Below are positions 37,400-49,469 of a DNA stretch of 64,000 nucleotides, in pieces. This stretch comes from Campylorhamphus procurvoides (lineage: Eukaryota > Chordata > Aves > Passeriformes > Dendrocolaptidae), in assembly GCA_013396655.1 (NCBI GenBank), contig WBMV01006629.1:131157-195156 (forward strand), read 5' to 3'. The stretch's first letter is position 1. Every line of letters begins with the position of its first letter. Both the position numbers and the translations under genes were made by a program. A model generated the notes under the pieces. That model did not search any database. It was not told where the DNA came from and worked only from the letters and a program-made list of their open reading frames with translations.

Positions 37400-40300
37400 C
37401 TGTTAATAAGCACCATACACAAATTTTTAAATTCTATACAAGTGCTAAAGTATCAAATTTACCTCTATTACAGTCCATTATCTTAGTGATGGCACTATCT
37501 ATCATGATCACAGACTACCACAAATTTCACCTATAAATATCAAAAGAAACTATGTTTTGGGGTTTTGTTTTTAAAAAACATTGAATTACCTCCCAATACC
37601 CAAACTGTATTCACCTAGACATTCCTAATGACAACTTCATATTTTCCAGCCTATTTGGATTATCCCCCAGTATTACTGGATTCTCTTCTGCCCTTTCCAC
37701 TAATTCAGACTCTGTCAAGAAGCAATGTAGGTATACATGTATATCTGTGAGCATAATACAAGAAACAACTGTTAATTGTGTCAGGTTTTAGCATGGTCAT
37801 CCCAATCACTACATGACAATTTGTTTTCAATTTTTTTTTCTGTTTTGCAGCAAAGGAAGATAGGCAAAACAAGTGATTTCCTGAACAGAAGCTCAGGCAA
37901 AAGAACACTGAAAACCACTGCTCCTTTTGTACTTCACCTTAGATTTCCCTGCTTTACCTGTACAATGACTTCTTCTATTTGACCACTATTCAGTTTGTCC
38001 TGTAGTTTTTGCACATCAGTTTCCTGTGTATTCAAACACATATAAACAAATGTTTTACTCAGAAGTAGAAAGCCCATACAAAGCATGAAAACAGTAATTT
38101 AACCATATCATACTCCAGCCCTCCTCAGAACTACCATCAAATTAGCTGGCTTCTATCATTTTACATTATCAAAGAAATCCCACACCATTTGTTATTGACA
38201 AACAAACATCAAACTCTCAATGACAAATACAAAGAATGAATATTATTTAATGACACCCAAAGAACTACTAGTAGCTAAGTGCTTTAGTACGTATCTTGGA
38301 AAAAAGTCTTGTTCTTAGATTTTTACAGAATTATAGGCAAACTTTCAATTATCACCTTAAATACCTAATACCAGTATTGCATAGTTTAACATACCAAAAT
38401 GTGGTTTAAAATACTGAATGCAAGGATTGGTCTAAGACACTACATTGTTAAAAGAGCATGAATTTTTCTGTGCAAGTGTGTGAAAAATATCACTTTTCTA
38501 GGAATCTTCAAAAACCCTATGTTCTAATTTTCATATAACATCAGTAGGAAATTAACAATTCCTTTTAATATGTCATAAAAATAACCCTATCAGTAACAAA
38601 AATAAACCTTGATACTTCAGTTATTTCTGAATTGATAGCTGAAAGTTACATGTGCTTCTGAAAAACAGCCAGGCCTTTTGAAAAACAGTCTTCTCATCCT
38701 ACCAATTTTTAATTTTTTCAGTGCAACATTAATGAAATAGCACCATACTTACCTTTTTCACCAAATCAAATCGTTCATTTACAATCTGCTCTGTGTATTT
38801 CCTATATGCTGCATCTTTGGGAATGTTTTCGAGGACACCAAGGATTTTTGTGTACAGAATTCGCAGGCGCTGAAATGATCACAAGACATGGTTAAAATAT
38901 ACAACTACAATTATTTAACTTCTTGCCCTACTTAACCTATTACCTTAATATCTATACATAAAATCCAGAAGTGTAGTATTAACTAAAAACTAAGTCTGAG
39001 CCACTGAACTCCATCTTGGGTAAAACTGGGATTTATCACAACCAAAAAGTTACCACTGTCATATGTCTCACAGAAAAAAAAAGAAAAAACAAAGTTGCAA
39101 TCTGAAGTGCATTTGATGCAAAACGAAAACAATAAACGCTGTGTTTATAAATACTAAGTGTTCTTAAAAGTTCTGAGTTAAAAACAAATTTAAATTAAAC
39201 CTGAAACTTTTACTGCTGGATTTAAATGCAGAGATAAGTGGCACAATGGAGTGAAGAAATTGCAGCTTTTGGATTGGGTAACTGTAACCAATTGTTGAGG
39301 AATGGACGTCCTATAGGAACACCAAGAAATAGAAACAGAATATGAAAAAAGAAAATCCAGGAAACAAAGAGGAGACCGGCAAAGAATCTATATTTCAACT
39401 AAAGCATAGTCCAGTTCTTTACTCTTAGCTTTTAAGTCACTGAAAAAACTAAAATGTAGTAAGTTCACCAAAAAGTCGTCTAACAAGGCTATAGACTAAA
39501 ACAGAATAATTTCTACAGAATACTAATAATTTTTAAATGGTTCTTTTGACAATATTCTTAAGTAATGTTGTCAAAAGCATTTTTTAAACAGAATTGTTGT
39601 AAAATAAGAAATTTCAAAGGGGAGAACTTAAAGAATTATTGCTTCCTTAATAAGCATGATGTGGCAAACATATTTCCATGAATTAGTCTGAGGAGGTAAA
39701 AAGAAAGCACCAAACGGCAACAAAAACCACCTAATGCAGTTCCCAAGAACCACGGAAGTATTCCAGTCTCAACAGTGTTTGCCACCACAAGGCCTTGATG
39801 TGGCTTTGCACCATATGGTTAGCCTCTATCCTGTAAGACTTATGAAGAGCCGAATTTAAAGAGTTGTTTTGGCATTGCATTAGAAATCAAGTATTAGTTG
39901 ACAAAAGTACTTACACAGGAGGTGTTTTTGTTTTTTTTTAAATCAGCACATACTATAAAAAGTACATGTGTAAAATAACTTATAACGACAGAACAGGATG
40001 CGTGACGTACCTCGTGAGGGTTTTCAGCTACAGCCAATCCTACGAGTCCAGTGGTCTGCACAGAGAGCATAAACATACTTTAGTATACCTAAGCACCATT
40101 TCCACGCTGGTAATTTTGTTTTAACCCAACATACACCTGACGGGGGGCATTCCAAGGCAGCAGGCGGGCGGCCAGAGCCGGGGAGGGCGACTGCCGAGCG
40201 GGACAGGCCACCCCACCCACCTCACCGAGCGGTGCCCCCGCCTGCTGCCGCCCCACAGCGGGGCCGGGCAGGGGGCGCAGGCCCCGCGCAGCCCTCGGCC

Positions 40301-40411
40301 CTTCCCTCGCTGTGAGCCCTGCCCGCCCCGCGGAGCGGAGCACCCGCGCTGGGGCGGCAGGGGACACCCACGGCCCCGGGGCGGCCTCACCTTCCGCAGC
40401 GCCCCCGCCAT
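37298..40411 (-). CDS. NDUFA5: NADH dehydrogenase (ubiquinone) 1 alpha subcomplex subunit 5 (NDUFA5), five coding exons
   Basis: NDUFA5 is a nuclear-encoded accessory subunit of mitochondrial complex I, located at the matrix arm. Five exons (40391-40411, 40011-40055, 38753-38869, 37958-38023, 37298-37399) total 351 nt and give 116 residues, the same length as human NDUFA5. The N-terminus MAGALRK joins [35 protein letters not shown] and [18 protein letters not shown] form the conserved helical core, and the chain ends [16 protein letters not shown], typical of the family. All exons are in phase 0 with good splice sites. There is no classical cleaved presequence, as is usual for this subunit. 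The gene is transcribed in the same direction as IQUB from a GC-rich promoter. Confidence 0.98.
37958..38023 (-). CDS. NDUFA5: NDUFA5 coding exon 4
   Basis: The acceptor is ATACACAG|GAAACT. Twenty-two codons, [20 protein letters not shown] then VQ, then GTAAAG donor. Matches the human PDVKKLEDQLQGGQLEEVI segment. Confidence 0.97.
38753..38869 (-). CDS. NDUFA5: NDUFA5 coding exon 3
   Basis: The acceptor is CATTTCAG|CGCCTG. Thirty-nine codons from [11 protein letters not shown] to FDLVKK, then GTAAGT donor. This is the conserved core of the family. Confidence 0.97.
40011..40055 (-). CDS. NDUFA5: NDUFA5 coding exon 2
   Basis: The acceptor is TCTGTGCAG|ACCACT. Fifteen codons [15 protein letters not shown], then GTACGT donor. 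Nearly identical to the mammalian [15 protein letters not shown]. Confidence 0.97.
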
Positions 40412-40520
40412 GGCGCTCAGAGGACGCGGCCGAGGGCGCCGCGCTGCGCACGCGCCGGCGGGCGGGGCGGGGGCAGCACGCGTGCGCGGGTGTGCTGTGG
40501 GGGGTGGTGCCTGGCTGGGG
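40090..40520 (-). promoter_or_regulatory. NDUFA5: CpG-rich promoter of NDUFA5 with two NRF-1-type sites
   Basis: GC- and CpG-dense sequence surrounds exon 1. TGCGCACGCGCC at 40445-40456, about 34 bases upstream of the ATG, contains the full NRF-1 core GCGCACGCGC. A second, overlapping-type core CGCGTGCGC lies at 40479-40487. NRF-1 is the classic activator of nuclear respiratory-chain genes. No TATA box was seen. Confidence 0.7.
40391..40411 (-). CDS. NDUFA5: NDUFA5 coding exon 1
   Basis: Seven codons, MAGALRK, then GTGAGG donor. The ATG lies at the edge of the CpG-rich promoter. Confidence 0.95.
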
Positions 40521-40794
40521 CTGCTGGGCGCAAAAAAACCGAAAAGTCCGTAAAATACTGACAGAAAATAAAGAACTTAATTAAGGGGCTCAATATAGAG
40601 ACAACGGGGGGAAGAAAAAAGCAATGAAGAGACAGGTTAAATTGTTGGTAGAGATGAATATGATGTTCATTTGAAGATCCAGCTGTCCTCCTATTAAGTT
40701 TTATGCCTAGTTGCTAATTTAAAGTGTGAGTTTTGCATGGGGAGTAATACTTCAAATTAATGGTGTTGTAATTTCATAAGAAAGATATTCACTC
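40521..40794. other. NDUFA5 5' flank
   Basis: AT-rich. No gene or repeat recognised before the CR1 copy. Confidence 0.5.
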
Positions 40795-40795
40795 T

Positions 40796-41262
40796 TAGAG
40801 AGTGCCCAAAGGAGGGCAGCAGAGATGGAGAAGGGCCTTGAGGGGAGGCCGCATGAGGAGCAGCTGAGGACACTTGGTCTGTCCAGCTGGAGAAGAGACT
40901 GAGGAGAGACCTCATTGCAGTCACAACTTCCTTGAGGGGAAGAAGAAGGGAAGACACTGATCTATCCTCTGTGGGGATCCACTGGTCACCCGAGGCAATG
41001 GCCTGAAGTTGTGTCAGGGAAGTTAAGGTTGGGTATTGGAAAGAGGTTCTTCCCCCAGAGGGTGGCTGGGCGCTGGAACAGGCTCCCCAGGGAAGTGGTC
41101 ACAGCACCAAGCCTGGCAGAGTTCAAGAAGCATTTGGACAATACTCTCAGGCACAGGGTGTGACTCTTGGTGATGCTCCTGTGCAGAGCTAAAAGTTGGA
41201 TTCAGTGATCCTTGTGGGTCCCTTCCAACTCAGCATGTTCTGTGATTGTGTGATTCTATTGT
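40796..41262 (+). mobile_element. CR1 LINE 3' end
   Basis: Plus-strand CR1: GAGGAGCAGCTGAGGACACT, CTGGAACAGGCTCCCCAGGG, then the terminal CCTTCCAACTCAGCATGTTC and TGTGATTCTATT. Interrupted open frame, typical 5' truncation. Confidence 0.93.
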
Positions 41263-42614
41263 ATTCTGGACAATTTTTTCATTATAATTTCTTTTCCCTG
41301 CTCTTGAGTTTCTTTCCATAGCTAGTAAGCAAACTCATCAAAGTAAGTTTCAGAATATTGTTGAGTTCTCCCTGAAAGCCAATCCTTTAATAAAACATAC
41401 ACTACCACCAACCCATAACAAAACCAAAGTCCGTGCAGTTTATTTCAGGGTTTATGCTTCCCCACTTCTGCGTGCTTTTTGATATTGCATCAGAAAGACC
41501 TGGGGTTTCTTTCCAAGGCACAGTCTCTCTTTCTTATCAAAATGAGGCTCTTTAAAAGTTTCTGGATTGCATTTTTTATTAGATCATCCCTGCATTTTCC
41601 TCTTCTCTCTGATGGTCCAACCAGATGATCTGTGTCCTAGTAACACTAACCAACCACAGCACAAATTGGTCTGTGCCAGGCAATCTTTAGCTCAGTTAGC
41701 ATTGCTCAAACAGTAGTTCTGACAGCCCAAGCACGTAGGTGTCCTTGACATATCCCAGTACAAAGGGTAAAAACCAGTAGGCCTTGTTGATGGAAATGTT
41801 CATGAAATCAATCTTGAAGGGATACTGTAGGAAGTTTCCCAAACTGTCAAACCCTTTTCAATACATAATTTATTTTAAAACATAACAAAGCCCAGACCTA
41901 AGAAGTATTATCCGTATACATTCAATGAGTACATATATATGGTGAAGCCTTACAAGTTGCCATATGATTTGCTATCTGGACAAAGGTCTTATTTATTCTG
42001 CATGGAACATAAATGATATGAGTGGAACCAGATGCTTTGTGTAACAATGGAGAATGTTATTAAAAATATATGAAGATCAAAGCAATCCCACATTTGTAAT
42101 GTTCTAGTTCTGATAGTGTCCTGGTTATTTAAAGGAAATTAAAGAAGTCAAGGTAAATAACTAAAATATCTGTGTTCTCTGTATGTATTAGAAATATATA
42201 CTTTTTAATTCAATAAGAATGTATTTCTGTCCGTGTAACCTCTTGCCCAGCAGTAGAGTAAGATCTCAGCACTGTTTCTGTCTGTTTCTGTTGTACTGGG
42301 GTTTTCTAGGGGCATGCCACACTTACTTTGGTCACACTGGCAAAAGAAATTGCAATGAATGTTATTTATCATTAATTTTTTTTAATCTATGTTCAGAGAT
42401 GGAAATGCATGTGGTGCCTTAGTTAAGATTACAGTTTTATGGTTCTAAAAGTGCAAGTGAATTAAGGAACACTGAAGAGTTCACAGTATACAATTTCATT
42501 TAATTATAACAATAAAAGAGAAGTTGTAAGTTTGTTATGTACGATTATCATCTGTTCCTTTTGGTAGAGGTGGTAAGCAATGGGTTAAAACCAAAACAAG
42601 ACAGAGGTTTTGTA
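41263..42614. other. Intergenic, no gene recognised
   Basis: AT-rich. It contains a minus-strand AATAAA at about 41,990 that could serve the candidate exon at 42,615-42,836. Nothing else is supported. Confidence 0.45.
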
Positions 42615-42836
42615 TCAGTGATATGTTTCCAACTTCTTTCTCATGGCAGGCCTGGGATTTAACTTGCTGGGTACTGCTGTTCGTGACATTACTCTGAGGT
42701 TATTCCATTTTTCCATCACTACTGTCTGTGGTGCCATGCCTTCTTCTTCTTTGTCCAATTTCAGGTTATTAAATCTAGTCAAATAAGTACTGTAATTGTC
42801 TGTCATTGAATCTATAAAGCTTTGCATCATGTCGGC
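42615..42836 (-). CDS. Unidentified candidate terminal coding exon
   Basis: On the minus strand a textbook acceptor (CTCTCTCTCAG|GCCGAC) opens a 73-codon frame that ends in TGA. The peptide starts ADMMQSFIDSMTDNYSTYL, continues TRFNNLKLDKEEEG, and ends with basic PRPAMRKKLETYH. The composition is protein-like (mixed charged, helix-forming, few low-complexity runs). I do not recognise the family and could not link it to upstream exons. It could be the last exon of a minus-strand gene overlapping the ASB15 locus, or a chance frame. Confidence 0.3.
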   Translation of the reverse strand, partial: ADMMQSFIDSMTDNYSTYLTRFNNLKLDKEEEGMAPQTVVMEKWNNLRVMSRTAVPSKLNPRPAMRKKLETYH

Positions 42837-45800
42837 CTGAGAGAGAGATTATTGTTTGGTGATGTTATATGGTGGAATCTACAACTAGTTATAGCCTAAA
42901 CCTTCTCAGATTTGTTGTGATTTATGTAAATGTCCTGCTAGATTTTGTTAATGTAGCCGTTGAGAATAATTGGCAAATAATTTATTTTCTTAATGGGAGT
43001 TGTTTAACCAATGGGGGCACAGATAATCTTCTTATACCTCCCAGACCTCGTGTTACATTTGATGAGATTTTAGAGAAGTCATGTGTAATACTTTCCTGTG
43101 GGTCGAGTCAGCTTATGTTACAGTTGTACAAGGTCAGACCTTAATTTATCTAGCAACTGCGTATTTAATTTTAGAAGTATCACAGGACACTTCAGCTTGC
43201 AGGGCACCATTCCTGGCTGTTCAAAATGCAGGCCCCAGAGTAAGAGTGGCAAGATAATGGTTTGAAAAGGCGGGAATATGGTATGCTCACCAATTAGTCT
43301 AACAGAGAAGTAGTTTAAATCTGTATGTTTAATAGACTGAGTCCAAATTTAGATTGCTATTAATTATTTTATTGCCATGAATAACCTCTTTGCATGCCTA
43401 AGGGCCTTCTATTTATAGAGTGAAGCTAAGATTGTCTAGTTTATTTTAAGGATAAGAAACTAGAATAACATTAACTCTCATATGACTTTATGTGTTTAAA
43501 AGCAATGAATGCTTGATACACTTGTTTTCAAGGAAAGGTGCAACTTCCATGATTAGCAAGTAGTTCATATTTTTTCCAATGAAAAAACAGTAATTGAGAG
43601 AGCAAAACTTCTTTCTTCTCTAAGGAAAACATCAAGGAGTAATATCTAGTTTTTCAGGCATGAAAATAAAAAAAAAATCAGAACAATATCAGGCTACTCA
43701 AAATGTTGTTTAAAGAAAATACTCTTGGTAATATAAAAAATAAAACTCATTTAGAGTAAGCATTTGCAGTTGTTTCTGGTGATCTAGTGCATTGGTCTGT
43801 CAGCTGATAAACAGCAAAGCTGAATGGAAAAATTTTGTTGCTGAGCTTTTTAGCCTATTCATTGCCACATAATATAGCAGGGATGTCTCTGCTGCTGCTC
43901 AGTGTACAAGCCATGCTGTTATGTTCCCCTGTGATCCTTGTGGAACATCCACGCTTCAATCAGACCTTGTCACCTCAGCACAGTGTATTATCAGCAGTGA
44001 TATAGCAAATCAGGCTCTCGAAGCGCGTATAGACCCCTGGCAATGTGTCCAGCACTTGTGCTGTGGTGAGCTATTTGCCTTATACTCACTCTGCCCTCTC
44101 ACAGTCACTTACTACCTTATCAACTTTCTCATTTTATAATGTTAATTTTTGTGGAATAAGATAATTTGGATACAGTACACACAACTATTCTGAAACACTG
44201 CTCTATTGAGACCTTTCTGGTTAAGTCTGTGTTCAAGGAGATCTTTATGTTGCCTGTGACTTAACCAGTCAGGGAAGTATAACAAAGTAGGAGAGAGCTA
44301 ACTACATGGGTGTGGAAATCATACGACCAGAGGAAAGTTTCTATGATGGCCTCTACCCTTTTATCTTTCGGATAGAAAGGGGTGGTAGAAAGGCAATACA
44401 TTTTTCTGAAAATAAAAGGATTTTTTTAGTAAACAATGATGATACTCACTGCTCTTAACTCTTCTTGGAATCACTGATGTTAGAGGGTATTGATCATCTC
44501 AGAGAACTGAACCATATGTGAGCAGCATTATAAAGATACTGTAATATACTAAAACATACTTTTTTTTGAGAGAGTTTGCAATGTGAGTCTTCAGGAACCT
44601 TTTTGGTTCAGGCTTTAGGTAAATATATTATGATGGGCTGCAATATAATAATTGTCAGTCTCAGTTAACCTAACGAAAGGAACTTCACTAAGGCTTGCGG
44701 GGCATGAAGGTACATCCATGTGGATCCAAGAGGGTGGTCATGATTCATTAACAAGATGCTTCAAATATTTCATCAATGAGATGAAGTCTTCAAATACAGA
44801 GTTTTCAAAATGAAGGGTGTGAAGAAAAGGAAGATAAGTTTTGTTCGCCTTATAAAGCTGTTGTGATGGAAATGAGATTATGAATGTTACAGATCTTTCC
44901 TTATTAAATTATCTTACATAAATTAACTCTTCCGTTTCATTAGGAGCACCTCTTAGCTACCAATGAAATATTAATGTATACTAAAATGTACTTTCTTTTT
45001 AGTTGATGGCAGGCTGAGGTTGCAGGAATGGTTATTGAGATCTTCTTCTAAAACTGGTTGTCCAAGAGGGATTTTATCTTTACTGTCTAAAGGGTTTGTG
45101 AGTCTTCGGAACAGTGTGTATTAGTGGATTAAATGATGGAAGCTTTAAGGTACCATCAGAATTAGAAAAGGGCTTATGAAGGTCAGAGTATAAATACATA
45201 AAAGAACTTCGACTCAGAATTCTCCTGCCTGTAAACAGAATCCATAGCCCACAAAAGATGAGGGAGAGTGGTACATGTGTCCATGTAGTGGTGACCAGTT
45301 CATCAGTCTAAATTACATGTTAAACTTTCTTTTGGACTGTTATGCTGCAGCCCTGATTAGAGACACAACAGGAAAGAAAAGAGAATCTCTCAGAAAAGCA
45401 TTGCCTTTTATGAACAACATTAAGGTCTGTTCTTCTAAGCCCCAAATGAAAATGCCTCTGTGAATATCCTTTTATTATTGTTTGTGGACTCCTTTTTTTG
45501 GTGTTCAGACATGACACTCAAGACTAAAGTTGCATATTCTTTCCTTCAGCGAAAATGGCATTTAAGTGCACATTTTTTCTACTGTCCTTCAGACTTCCTT
45601 CCTTGCAGGTAAAAATCAGGTCATGGTTCCAGTACATATTGAATGAGGTGGGAAAGTGTATTATGTGGGAATCTGAATCCAAGAGTTTCTGAGTCAATCC
45701 GACTGTAAGTCCTTACTAATTTAATTTTGATTTGCAAGCTTTATCATAATAAACTAAGTAGTAAAGTATTTGTGAATGGGATTATTATGTTGGTTATGGT

Positions 45801-46916
45801 ACTTTGATTGACTTACTGCTTACGAGAACAGTGTAGAAATTAGTCTAAAAAGAAAGCTGGTTAACACTTTCCCTTGAAAATAATTTTCAGATAATGTCCT
45901 CCAAATAACATTTTCCATGTTCCTTCTCTATTTGCAGAATGACTAGAATGCACTACAATGATCATTCTCTGAAAAACATACAACAGATACTTAGTATAAT
46001 GTTTAATATTTGTGCAATACTCTGATGATGATAAGTGTTCCGTGTGGTAGATACAGCACATGACTGCACAAACTGTGGAAGGAGTCGTTTAAATTAAAAT
46101 TAAAAAAAAATAATAATTCAGCATCTGGTTTCCTCAGTCTGATTAAAGGACAAATGTGTTAAACCACTAAGATTGAATCAAACAGAGAAACTGTCAAAGC
46201 CCAAAACTCACTTGGAAAAACCTAGGTAGGTACAGCGTATATTAAGGGTTTTTTCCCTTATATATCTTTTACCATATATAAAGACTACATTTTGCACTTC
46301 AAAAGCCTAGGTGGTGTTGTAAAGAGCTACATTCCTGGCCTTCCAGTTACAGTCAGAATTTGTTAGTAGGACAGTTGGTTGATATGATATCACTAGTAAA
46401 AAGCATAAGCCATAGTTAAAGTTGGTGATATGAGCAGACCAAATTTAAGTTGATGACTATAGTTAAAAGGTTTGACATACTCCATTAGTAATCTACTGAG
46501 TATTTCAGTGACTATCACACCTTGAAAATAATAGCAGGCATGGCTTGATCATCACCCAGGCTTGTGTACTGAACTGTGAATGTCCATTAAACTTCATGAC
46601 TGTAGAAGCAATGCAGAGACTCCAACGTTCTTTATTTTTTTGACAGACCATGCCTTGGCAGTATAATGGTAAAGCCATATTTGTGAGTGTTTTTCATTTG
46701 TTTGGCGTTGTTTTAACATATTAAGGATCTTTAAAAGTGATAATTAATGACATGGGATGGGACCATTTTACTGTACCATTTATTGAGGAAAACAGGACAA
46801 TTGTAACACCCATGAAGCAAGGTAAAAACACTACATTAAAACAGTCCCTTTGCAAATCTGAGCTTTCAGTGTATTATTTTTTCAACTACATCTTGTTTAT
46901 CTGTTGTAGTTTTTAA
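42837..46916. other. Region expected to hold the ASB15 5' exons, none recognised
   Basis: No sequence like the N-terminal part of ASB15 (SIQESIEASK region) was convincingly found. A short stretch near 46,570-46,610 reads CPLNFMTVEAMQ, faintly like the PLSAQNRKLVEAIKQ segment, but is too short to claim. Confidence 0.4.
43409..43418 (+). promoter_or_regulatory. MEF2 consensus site upstream of the ASB15 remains
   Basis: CTATTTATAG is a perfect MEF2 motif, about 3.5 kb before the first recognisable ASB15 exon fragment. ASB15 is muscle-expressed in other birds and mammals, so it could be a relic of its promoter or an LMOD2 enhancer. A 10-bp AT-rich motif can also occur by chance. Confidence 0.25.
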
Positions 46917-47042
46917 GGTCAAGTATCTGGGCTTCAAGATCTTGTGAACCTGACATGTGCTTTGGAGGAAAATGATCAAAGAGCATGGTTTTCCCTGCAC
47001 CAGGCTGCAGCTTGGCCAGTTGTGCAAATTCTGGCAAAAAAG
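46917..47042 (+). pseudogene. ASB15: ASB15 relic 1
   Basis: GLQDLVNLTCALEENDQRAW then FSLHQAAAWPVVQIL aligns with the [20 protein letters not shown] and FPLHEAVVQPIQQIL part of ASB15. A GTAAAT donor is preserved after GCAAAAAAG. An in-frame TAA lies at the 5' side of the relic. Confidence 0.8.
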
Positions 47043-47441
47043 GTAAATGTATCCCACCAGGTGAGGGGAGTAGCAAAGGAACATAAACACAATAAAAGGC
47101 TCAAACTGTTTACTGAGAAAAGCTTGGTCAAGCGCTCCAAGGTGCATCTTGCTTATGTAGTTTAAATGTTCTGGCAAATTTTCTGGTTTTGGAAAAATTG
47201 CATCAATTTACATCAGCAAATAATTTGGACCATTTTTAATGTTTTGTTCAGAAACCTATACACAAATCAAAAATTACTATTCGGTATTCAGTGCATTTGG
47301 CAGTACTAGCTAGGTTAACATAATTACAGGTACTTTTCATAAAGAACATTTTTTCATTTAAGGATTTCTTGTATATGTATATCTGTTAACAACCTTGTGC
47401 TTTAATTTTGTTTTATTTTTTTTTCACTTTCTTGCCTCTAG

Positions 47442-47640
47442 CATCTTATGAAACTGTTGGAATACAAAACATACAATGGAGAAACAGCATTAACTTTGGT
47501 GCCAAAATCTGGCTTTGTGGAAAATGTGTGACTGTTACTGGAAAAGGGTGTTTATCCCAATAACACAAATTACCAATTTACAAAGCAGAAACTCCGCTTC
47601 TTACTGGTAATTGGCTCCTCTCTCAAGGTTTAAGCAACAT
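47442..47640 (+). pseudogene. ASB15: ASB15 relic 2 with nonsense and frameshift
   Basis: The acceptor TTGCCTCTAG is kept. YKTYNGETALTLVPKSGFVE aligns with the [20 protein letters not shown] ankyrin repeat. TGA at 47529-47531 replaces the Arg codon, probably CGA to TGA. LLLEKGVYPN follows in the same frame, then ETPLL resumes from 47588 in a different frame. Confidence 0.85.
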
Positions 47641-48102
47641 GGGTGGCAGTGCTTCCTTTCTCTTAAGTACGCACCCCAGTGCTACTTTTGGCTTGCATGG
47701 ATTAGACACTGGTCATCTTTTTGGATAAAACTGAATGCCCAGCACCTGGTGAAATGTATGCAGCATTCAGTTCAGCACTCATACTTTAGGTGATCACCAA
47801 GCTGATCTTAAAGTTGCTCCTTATGTTGTGATTGCTGAGCTGCTTCTGAGAAAATGAGACCTATTTTTTTTTGTTCAAAGTACATTCTCTGTATCTTCAG
47901 ATATTAGAAAACCTTTATCAACTTGATCCTATTTGACCATCTTAAGGTACAAGGATAAGCCATTGTTTTAACTGAAATGTATTTTTTCTACATATCTGGA
48001 GATTAGTGGGGATTTTTAGTTTTATCAGGGGATTCCTTTAGGAGTAGATGGTATTTTTAAAAACCTCTCTTCTCATTTCCCACCTCTCTTGTGCTGAAAA
48101 AA

Positions 48103-48600
48103 GCAGAGGGACCTGGACAGTCTGGAGAGATAGGCTGATTCCAATGGGATGAGGTTCAACAAGGCCAAGTGCCAGATCCTGCACTTTGGCCGCAAAAACC
48201 CCCTGCAGCACTACAGGCTGGGGTGGTTTAGTCTGGAGAAGAGGAGGCTCAGGGGTGACCTCATCACTCTCTACAATTACCTAAAAAGAGATTGTAGCCA
48301 GGTGGGGATCGATCTCTTCTCCCAGGCAACCAGCAATAGGACAAGAGGGTATGGGCTTAAGCTCTGCCAGGGGAGGTTTAGGTTAGATATTAGGAAAAAA
48401 ATTATTACAGAGAGAGTAATCAGGAATTGGAATAGTCTGCATAGAGAAGTGATGGATTCACCATCCATGGAGATTTCTAAGATGAGACTGGATGTGACAC
48501 TTAGTGCCATGATCTTGTAATCACAGTGGTGTTGGATCAAGGGTTGGACTTGGTGATCTTGGAGGTCTCTTCCAACCCAGCTGATTCTATGATTCTGTGA
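48103..48600 (+). mobile_element. CR1 LINE 3' end inserted in the ASB15 locus
   Basis: CR1 segment with AGCAGAGGGACCTGGACAGT, TTCAACAAGGCCAAGTGCCA, GGTTTAGTCTGGAGAAGAGG and the terminus CTTGGAGGTCTCTTCCAACC then GATTCTATGATTCTGTGA. An internal deletion joins the genomic segments after CTACAGGCTGG. It sits between ASB15 relics 2 and 3. Confidence 0.95.
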
Positions 48601-48889
48601 TAATTTCCTAACTCTGATTTCCACAGTAGACAATCTAGAGTTGCCATTATTAATACTGTAATTGACTATTTCTACTGGGTGCTTTAATTTTGAATCTTCC
48701 ACCATTGATGGCACCAGAGATAGATTTCACCCACTTTAACTTAAAAAAATATGTTGGGGAATGTACTAAGTGTTCTCTCTACACAAATTGATTTCATTTT
48801 ACTTTTTAAAGAATTTTAAATAGAATTTGATTTAATATCAGTGGGTAAAATATGTATTTGGGTTTAAAACTCGTGCTCTGTATTTAGCT

Positions 48890-49200
48890 TTTCCTTCAGT
48901 ATTTTGCATTGGCATGCAGATGAACTTTTTTTTTGAGTGTCACAGAAACACCCACATTATTTGGTAGCCTTGACTGCTGATATTTCAAGTATGGTGCAAG
49001 TTTCTGTTTTTGTTTTTCATTCAGGAAAGGTGAGATGAAGTCTTTGACTGATACCAATTCTGATAAGAAGCATTTGTTCAGAATACTCAGCAGGCCCAAG
49101 CATGGTAAGGTCTGGTCCTGCTGCCTTATTGATACCACAGAAATAGAAAGTGCCATGGCTGGCCTCAACATGCAGCTTTTAAAAGGTGCACTGAGGGAAA
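48890..49200 (+). pseudogene. ASB15: ASB15 relic 3 (before the SOCS box)
   Basis: Stops interrupt the start. Weak matches include ETPTLFGS to the HGDIFGNS segment, and KHGKVWSCCLID to MKHLVGRVTRVLID, followed by a region like KLKSALEVQREW. Similarity is low but order and spacing fit the gene. Confidence 0.55.
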
Positions 49201-49469
49201 AAAGAGATTGTTCATCAGTGTTCATATATCCAAAAGTGAGACAATTATGTTGAGCAGATATATGACAGAAGTTTGATTAATATGGGTGTTGTGTGTAATT
49301 ACAATTCTGAAGTTTAGTGGTATTTCATTCAGAAGTAACAAAATAATAATGCATCAAGGTAATAGATATTTATGTTAGTTTTATTAGAGTGTATTTTGAA
49401 ATTGTGAACTGGCTTACAATCATTGTCAGTGGCATTGATTTTTCCATCATTTTTCTCTCACTTCTTTAG

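Noticed and set aside
40089..40451. 120-codon open frame and neighbours at the NDUFA5 promoter
   Set aside because: CpG-island shadow frames. NDUFA5 exon 1 is only seven codons with a clear donor.
45275..45463. 62-codon plus-strand frame considered as an ASB15 5' exon
   Set aside because: No alignment to the ASB15 N-terminus in any frame.
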